From contig CALFNN010000070.1 of assembly GCA_937902925.1 (NCBI GenBank), forward strand, positions 1 to 64,000: a stretch of 64,000 nucleotides of DNA, given 5' to 3'. This DNA comes from an uncultured Opitutaceae bacterium. GTDB lineage: Bacteria > Verrucomicrobiota > Verrucomicrobiia > Opitutales > Opitutaceae. The notes under the pieces were generated by a model that was given only the letters and a program-made list of their open reading frames with translations, was not told the DNA's origin and did no database searches. Shown in pieces: positions 59,542 through 64,000 of the stretch. The translations under genes were made by a program, and so were the position numbers. Positions within the stretch are counted from its first letter, which is position 1. Each line of letters opens with the position of its first letter.

Positions 59542-60234
59542 ATGCGCCGCCTCGACCAGCTCCTCGCCAACCTCGGCTATTGCAGCCGGCGCGGCGCCCG
59601 CGATCTCGCCGCCGCCGGCGTCGTGACGGTGCGAGGCGAGGTCGCGGATGATTGCGCCGCGAAGGTCGAGGCCGCCGACGTGCGCGTCGACGGCGAACCG
59701 CTCGATCACCCCGACGGGCTGCTGCTGCTCCTGCACAAGCCCACCGGCCTCGTGTGTTCGCACGACGAACGCGAGGGTCCCAATGTCTATTCGTTGCTGC
59801 CCGAACGCTGGCGCCGCCGGAATCCCGGCGTGACGAGTGTTGGGCGCCTCGACAAGGAAACCAGCGGGCTCCTCCTGCTTACCGACCAGAGCGCGCTCGT
59901 CCACCGGCTCACGTCGCCGAAACACAAGGTGCCAAAAGTCTACCGCGCCACCGTCGATCGCGACCTCACGCCCGAATTCGGGCCGCGGTTCGCGAGCGGC
60001 ACCTTGCTGCTGGAGGGGGAAACCGCCCCCTGCGCCCCCGCGGAGCTGAGCGTCCTTTCGCCGCGCGAGGCCGAGCTCACGCTGACCGAGGGGAAATATC
60101 ACCAGGTGCGCCGGATGTTCGCCGCGGGCGGCGCGACCGTGCTCACGCTGCACCGGGCCCGCTTCGGCCACCTCGCGCTCGGCGACCTGCCGGCGGGCGC
60201 GTGGCGCGAGCTGCCGCTGGACACTTTGGGCTGA
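59542..60234 (+). CDS. rsuA: Ribosomal small-subunit pseudouridine synthase (RsuA-like)
   Basis: A 230-residue protein: an N-terminal S4-like RNA-binding domain (RRLDQLLANLGYCSRRGAR), then the pseudouridine-synthase core with catalytic Asp104 in SVGRLDKETSGLLLLT and the RsuA-family end LTEGKYHQVRRMFAAGG. It converts one uridine of 16S rRNA (U516 in E. coli) to pseudouridine; RluB/E-type rRNA targets are the alternative. The start at ATG 59542 directly precedes the S4 domain. Confidence 0.88.
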   Translation: MRRLDQLLANLGYCSRRGARDLAAAGVVTVRGEVADDCAAKVEAADVRVDGEPLDHPDGLLLLLHKPTGLVCSHDEREGPNVYSLLPERWRRRNPGVTSVGRLDKETSGLLLLTDQSALVHRLTSPKHKVPKVYRATVDRDLTPEFGPRFASGTLLLEGETAPCAPAELSVLSPREAELTLTEGKYHQVRRMFAAGGATVLTLHRARFGHLALGDLPAGAWRELPLDTLG

Positions 60235-60244
60235 AGCCGCGCGG

Positions 60245-61051
60245 TCAGTCCTCGCCCTCGACCAGCCGGAACACGATGGGCACGCGCATCCGCGTGTTCA
60301 CCTTGCGACCGGCCTTCATGCCGGGACGGAACCGCCATTTGCGGACGCCCTCCACCGCCGCGTCGTTGAATCCCTGGTGCGTGCTGTCGATCACGAGGGG
60401 ATCCAGCACATAGCCCGCGGAGTCGACGATGAATTCGACCTGCACGACCGCGTGGTTGACCTCGCGCTTGAGCGAATTGGGAAAGATCGGCGTCGGCTGC
60501 ACGATCGGCTCCGGGCGGCGGTCGAGATCCGCGAGATTGAGAATGTCGCCGATATTCCCGGCCGGGCCCTCGCCGCGGCGAATGTGCGGCGGGATGGTGA
60601 ACACCTTCGCCGCGCTGAGATCCGGCGGCGGAATCAGCGACGAATAATCGAGCGTCTGCACGAAATCCGTCGGCAGCACCAGCCGCGGCGTGTCGGCCAG
60701 CACCGGGGCATACTCCATCAGGTCCTTGACCGGCGCCGGATCGTCGCTCGGGGCGTGTTCCGGCTCCTCGAGTTCCTTGACGACGGGAATGGAAAAATTC
60801 AGTTGGAGCACCGGCTCCTCGACGACGGCCTTCGGCTTGTGCTTCGGCCACCCGGGGCCAAAGAGCACGACGGCATGAAATGCCGCGGATCCGAGCAGCG
60901 CCACGGCCAGCGTCAGCCGTGAGCGACGCACGGCGGGATAGCGCCACGAGCCTGGCGGCGCGATCACCTTGGGCGGCGGCCGGCGCACGACCCCGGTCGA
61001 CGGTGGGGCGGGCCGCGCCTGGAGCGCGGACATGGGGTATTCCGTTGTCAT
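60245..61051 (-). CDS. TonB-family energy transducer
   Basis: A 268-residue protein. A cytoplasmic N-terminus of about 55 residues is followed by one membrane span (LTLAVALLGSAAFHAVVLFG), a Pro/Glu spacer (VVEEPVLQLNFSIPVVKELEEPEH), and a TonB C-terminal domain: QPTPIFPNSLKREVNHAVVQ, VEFIVDSAGYVLDPLVIDS, AAVEGVRKWRFRPG. It could energise the outer-membrane receptor at 52114 through an ExbB/ExbD pair not present here. Start at 61051 or 61033; the latter has GGA six bases upstream. Divergent from yhbY. Confidence 0.85.
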   Translation of the reverse strand: MTTEYPMSALQARPAPPSTGVVRRPPPKVIAPPGSWRYPAVRRSRLTLAVALLGSAAFHAVVLFGPGWPKHKPKAVVEEPVLQLNFSIPVVKELEEPEHAPSDDPAPVKDLMEYAPVLADTPRLVLPTDFVQTLDYSSLIPPPDLSAAKVFTIPPHIRRGEGPAGNIGDILNLADLDRRPEPIVQPTPIFPNSLKREVNHAVVQVEFIVDSAGYVLDPLVIDSTHQGFNDAAVEGVRKWRFRPGMKAGRKVNTRMRVPIVFRLVEGED

Positions 61052-61190
61052 ATATCTACTATACGCCCCGGGTGTCCCAATCTTTTCGCATCCCTTGCCC
61101 AAAACACCGCATCCCTTGCCGGCCTCCGGCGGGCCTGCCGCGTCAACCCGGGCTTGGCGCGGGGTCAACTTTGCGCAAGCCTCCGGCGGC

Positions 61191-61499
61191 ATGTATGACT
61201 TTCCTCTCACCGGCGCCCAGAAATCGCACCTGCGCAGCCTCGGCCAGACGCTCGCGCCCGCGCTCAAGGTCGGCAAGGGCGGGCTCACGCCGGCATTTTT
61301 CACGGAGCTGCAGAAGCACCTCCGCACCCACGAGCTCGTGAAGCTGCGCTTCCTCGGCGCCGAGCGCGAGGAACGCGCCGCCCTCTGCACCCAGATCGCC
61401 GACGAAGGCCGCTGCGTCTGCGTCGGCGCCGTCGGGCATACCGCGTTGTTCTACCGGCAGCATCCCGAGCCATCCGAGCGCCGCGTGGACCTGCCCTGA
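61191..61499 (+). CDS. yhbY: YhbY-family RNA-binding protein (CRS1-YhbY domain)
   Basis: A 102-residue protein of typical length: LTGAQKSHLRSLGQTLAPAL, the domain hallmark VGKGGLTPAFFTELQKHLRT, HELVKLRF and a closing VGAVGHTALFYRQH. YhbY binds pre-50S ribosomal particles and is thought to help ribosome assembly. Start at ATG 61191, preceding the domain; the frame continues upstream to 60969 across the divergent TonB gene, which argues against a longer protein. Confidence 0.9.
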   Translation: MYDFPLTGAQKSHLRSLGQTLAPALKVGKGGLTPAFFTELQKHLRTHELVKLRFLGAEREERAALCTQIADEGRCVCVGAVGHTALFYRQHPEPSERRVDLP

Positions 61500-61638
61500 A
61501 ACCGGCCCGCAAACCGCCGCAGGAGGGAAATCCGCGCCAACCGTTTCACCGGCCGGCGCGAACGGAGCCACGCTTGCTTCGCGAAATTCGCCGTTGCAAC
61601 CACGAACCCCGGAGAAACGCGCGCCCCAGTTGGCATCC

Positions 61639-63528
61639 TCACCGCCAGTCCGCCAGGGGCTTGAACGCGGGCGGATCCAGCTGCGGCCATTTGTCTCCGA
61701 CGGGAGTCAGCAAGACGGCAAGCCGGGTGACGCCAGAGCCGGCTTCCGGCGTCAGCTCAATCGCGAGAAGGGTCGTGCCGTCATTCTGAGTTTCCGCCGC
61801 GGTGGGCGGCCGGGTCGAGCCGACGTGCAATCGCGCTGACGCTGGCTCCAGAATGTCGACCCGCAGCGAACGACCGTTTCGGACCATCGTCGCCGAACGC
61901 CCATCCCCAGCCAGTTCGATTTTGGCTCCGGTCACCATCGCCCAATGAAGCGGCGTGCCGGGCCGGGCCGGCCGATATTCGTCCTGCACCAGCACGCGGG
62001 CTCGATCGAGCAGGGCAACCCCCCGGCGCAGGCTGGCCGCTTCCGCCGGATAGGCGGGCGTCAGATCAGCCACGGCGAAGCCGCGCTCGGGCGCGGTTCC
62101 GAACGCCACGATCGGCGCGACGATATGCCGGCTCTGCAACGCTTCGCCGGGCGTCACGGTGTTGTGGCTGTGGTTGTTGGTCCGAAAATAAGTCCAGCGC
62201 TGCTGCTTGTTGTCGAAGTAGCCGGGAAGGTCGTAGTGGGCGCCGGGGGAGTCCGGCCCGAGGTCCATCGCCCAGCGCTGCCCATCGGCATCGAGCACGA
62301 ACGAACCCAGGTCGAGATGGTTGTGATGGTCGCCATTTTCGCCGGCCTTGAAGCCGGCAAAAATCGCGCGGGGATCGTGCCAGGCGCTGCGGAAAACCGC
62401 GAGGTCGGCGACGCCGTGGAAATGGAGATCGAGCGGCAGCTCGGGCGCCGCGTCGGTCCCCGCCGGTTCGCGCGGAAACCAGACCGCGTGCAGCGCAAAG
62501 AACCGGTTGACGACTTGTCCCTGGATGGCGCGGTCGAACGGGGTGACCGTTCCGTGACTGAGCGTCTCCGCCAGCAGCGCCCGCGTGTCGCGCGTGGCCG
62601 TGACCACATGGTATCGTTCGGCCAGCCAGGCGCGCGCCGGCGAATTCTGCAGGTCGTCCGTGGAGTCGGCGTAGTTGAACATGGCGCCGAACGGGCCTTG
62701 CATCGCTTCGTAGTATTCGATCGTGCGGGCAAACCCGGGCGTTGCCGCCAGGCCCAGATCGGTGCCGAGCGCGCTTTCGAGCTCGGCAAACGTGATGACG
62801 GAGTAAGTCGTGCCATACGTCCAGTAGCCCGGCCCTTCCGGAAACGCGCCATCGGGCGCATAGGCGGCCAGCGCATAGGGCATGGACCCGCGCGCCCCGG
62901 CGATGACCCGGCGGGCCAGCGCCGGTTCTTCATCGGCCACGGCCAGGGCGCCGCTCACCAAGCCGCCGTTGTAAACCTGGTTGTGGTTGCCCGCGTTGGT
63001 CGTCGGCGAAGCGCGGCGGAGGGATTTTTCGATCAGCGCCTGCTTGATCTTCGCCCGCGCCTCGAGGCCGAGCCGCGCGTAGAGCCAGTCGTAGCCGATG
63101 GCCACGGCGAAACTCATTTCGCCGATCGCGAGATCGTGCGCTGGATCCCAGTCGGGGAAATCCGCGATCGTGAGCAGATCGCTTTTCACGCGCGCCGCAA
63201 AGCGTTCCTCGCCCGTGAGCCGCCAGGCCATCGCGCAGGTGAGGAGGTGATAGACCGCATTCCGCTCCTGCTCGGGTGCCGTCCGGTTGTCGTTGGGCCG
63301 GAGCGGCGGCGAAGGGAGGATGGCCTCGGCCGTGGCAATGATGCGCTGGTGCAGCGCCGCGCGCAGCGGGTCGGTCTTGGCCGCCGCCATCGCCGCCGCG
63401 AGCCCTTCGTCGGTCAACAGCAGCCGCGGATGTCCTGGACGAAGGTGAGACAGCGGATCATCCGAGGCGGCGCAAAGTTCCGTCGCTGTCAGGAGCAGCG
63501 ACAGCAAAAAGACGATTCCATGGCGCAT
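61639..63528 (-). CDS. Heparinase II/III-like polysaccharide lyase, secreted
   Basis: A 629-residue protein with a signal peptide (MRHGIVFLLSLLLTATELCAA). The N-terminal helical toroid (LTDEGLAAAMAAAKTDPLR, WRLTGEERFAARVKSDLL, GEMSFAVAIGYDWLYARL, NHNQVYNGGLVSGAL) is followed by a beta-sandwich containing the heparinase-II/III block FKAGENGDHHNHLDLGSFVLDADG. Family enzymes cut uronate-containing polysaccharides such as heparin or alginate; the source polymer here is unknown. Start at 63528 fits the signal peptide; upstream codons do not. About 150 bp separate it from the truncated gene on its upstream side. Confidence 0.8.
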   Translation of the reverse strand: MRHGIVFLLSLLLTATELCAASDDPLSHLRPGHPRLLLTDEGLAAAMAAAKTDPLRAALHQRIIATAEAILPSPPLRPNDNRTAPEQERNAVYHLLTCAMAWRLTGEERFAARVKSDLLTIADFPDWDPAHDLAIGEMSFAVAIGYDWLYARLGLEARAKIKQALIEKSLRRASPTTNAGNHNQVYNGGLVSGALAVADEEPALARRVIAGARGSMPYALAAYAPDGAFPEGPGYWTYGTTYSVITFAELESALGTDLGLAATPGFARTIEYYEAMQGPFGAMFNYADSTDDLQNSPARAWLAERYHVVTATRDTRALLAETLSHGTVTPFDRAIQGQVVNRFFALHAVWFPREPAGTDAAPELPLDLHFHGVADLAVFRSAWHDPRAIFAGFKAGENGDHHNHLDLGSFVLDADGQRWAMDLGPDSPGAHYDLPGYFDNKQQRWTYFRTNNHSHNTVTPGEALQSRHIVAPIVAFGTAPERGFAVADLTPAYPAEAASLRRGVALLDRARVLVQDEYRPARPGTPLHWAMVTGAKIELAGDGRSATMVRNGRSLRVDILEPASARLHVGSTRPPTAAETQNDGTTLLAIELTPEAGSGVTRLAVLLTPVGDKWPQLDPPAFKPLADWR

Positions 63529-63680
63529 ACCGACCAGTAGCACCCAGGCTCGGGCAAGCCACAACAAAGCCGCGGGAGTCCACCCACCCGGTGGACGCCA
63601 GCATTGGGCGTTGCCCAACCGAACGTCTGCGACACAGGCAAATTGCCCGAACGCCGGTCGGCGAGTCACGCGGCGATCGT

Positions 63681-64000
63681 CTACGGGCCGGGGTTGACTA
63701 CCACCTGCGAGGTCACGTCGACGCCGTCCTGCAACAGGACCGCCTGGTTGGTTTTCGCCGAGAGCAAGTTGCCGCCGGAATCGGACCCGATGGTGAATTT
63801 CAATTGCGTGAGACCGGCGACCTTCACGGGTTGCCCGTTGGTCTGCTGGAGGCTGCCGCCGGTGATGCGCGTGTCCGGCGACGAGCCGATGATGATCGCA
63901 GGCGTCGCGCTGGAGAAAGCGCTGAGATCGCCGAGGAATACCGGCCCCTGAAACTGAACCCCGGGCGCGTAGACCCCCGTCACGCCCTTGGTCGCAAAGA
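63681..64000 (-). CDS. Partial protein, C-terminal part only (5' end beyond the window)
   Basis: The last 106 codons of a gene whose start lies past 64000. The visible segment (GVYAPGVQFQGPVFLGDLSA, AIIIGSSPDTRITGGSLQQT, VNPGP at the end) is Gly/Ser/Thr-rich with short beta-strands, as in secreted or cell-surface proteins. The family is not recognised. The frame has no stop between 63683 and the edge, and the GTG at 63983 is internal to it rather than a convincing start. Confidence 0.55.
   Translation of the reverse strand, partial: FATKGVTGVYAPGVQFQGPVFLGDLSAFSSATPAIIIGSSPDTRITGGSLQQTNGQPVKVAGLTQLKFTIGSDSGGNLLSAKTNQAVLLQDGVDVTSQVVVNPGP

Noticed and set aside
1-64000. CRISPR arrays, prophage, insertion sequences, rRNA and tRNA genes.
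   Set aside because: No regularly spaced repeats, transposase, integrase, phage structural genes or RNA gene signatures were recognised when reading both strands.

Overview
The window is 64 kb of a GC-rich bacterial chromosome. The organism is probably a Verrucomicrobiota member close to the Opitutales/Opitutaceae. This is inferred from the gene types: secreted plant-polysaccharide enzymes, a GPH-type sugar symporter, Tat-exported Gfo/Idh/MocA oxidoreductases, several YXWGXW-repeat lipoproteins, a TonB-dependent receptor with TonB-like proteins, and dispersed REP-like hairpins. There is no rRNA, tRNA or phylogenetic marker beyond asnS to confirm it. Most genes are monocistronic or in short same-strand runs. 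I saw no CRISPR array, prophage, insertion sequence or tRNA.

Layout. 1-3.1 kb: a truncated YXWGXW lipoprotein gene, an NAD-dependent epimerase, a small TonB-domain protein, a SYLF lipid-binding protein and a second YXWGXW lipoprotein. 3.2-10 kb: a minus-strand run (GPH symporter, GH43 beta-xylosidase, PL22-like oligogalacturonate lyase, alpha/beta hydrolase) facing a divergent secreted esterase. 10-17.8 kb: signalling and housekeeping genes (HDOD protein, PAS protein with a degenerate chemoreceptor hairpin, acyltransferase, asnS) and two more YXWGXW genes, one with three modules. 17.8-25.6 kb: two tandem Gfo/Idh/MocA proteins, a GH28 enzyme, an epimerase and a GH106-type rhamnosidase. 26.1-29.7 kb: an AT-richer cassette (aldehyde dehydrogenase, SDR, AraC regulator) that looks acquired. 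30-39.9 kb: aldo/keto reductase, two more GH28 proteins, a six-hairpin glycosidase, and a rhamnogalacturonan-lyase-like propeller protein followed by an orphan carbohydrate-binding-like protein. 40-42.8 kb: rhomboid protease, an AT-richer orphan gene and a ParE-type toxin-antitoxin pair. 42.9-47.1 kb: a serine hydrolase/DUF4405 pair facing an FMN-binding/ApbE/RnfD-like trio. 47.3-64 kb: lipoprotein, cupin protein, an unusual three-repeat protein, a sorbosone-dehydrogenase/cytochrome c fusion, a TonB receptor, MsrPQ, a DUF885 protein, RsuA, TonB, YhbY, a heparinase-like protein and a truncated gene at the right edge.

Functionally, the carbohydrate genes fit stepwise degradation of pectin and rhamnogalacturonan with xylan side chains. 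Polygalacturonases and a PL11-type lyase would cut the backbones, GH106 would remove rhamnose, GH43 and esterases would trim decorations, and the symporter and oligogalacturonate lyase would handle the small products. A second theme is envelope redox: MsrPQ repair of periplasmic methionine, plus a small flavinylated electron-transfer module.

The observations I consider least explained are: Gly/Ala/Pro/Arg-rich insertions shared by four unrelated secreted polysaccharide enzymes; a three-repeat protein with a conserved WLN...LWIN core; a stripped-down FMN/ApbE/RnfD module; a 250-bp duplication carrying a truncated epimerase gene; and a 21-bp-spaced direct repeat in front of the acquired aldehyde dehydrogenase.
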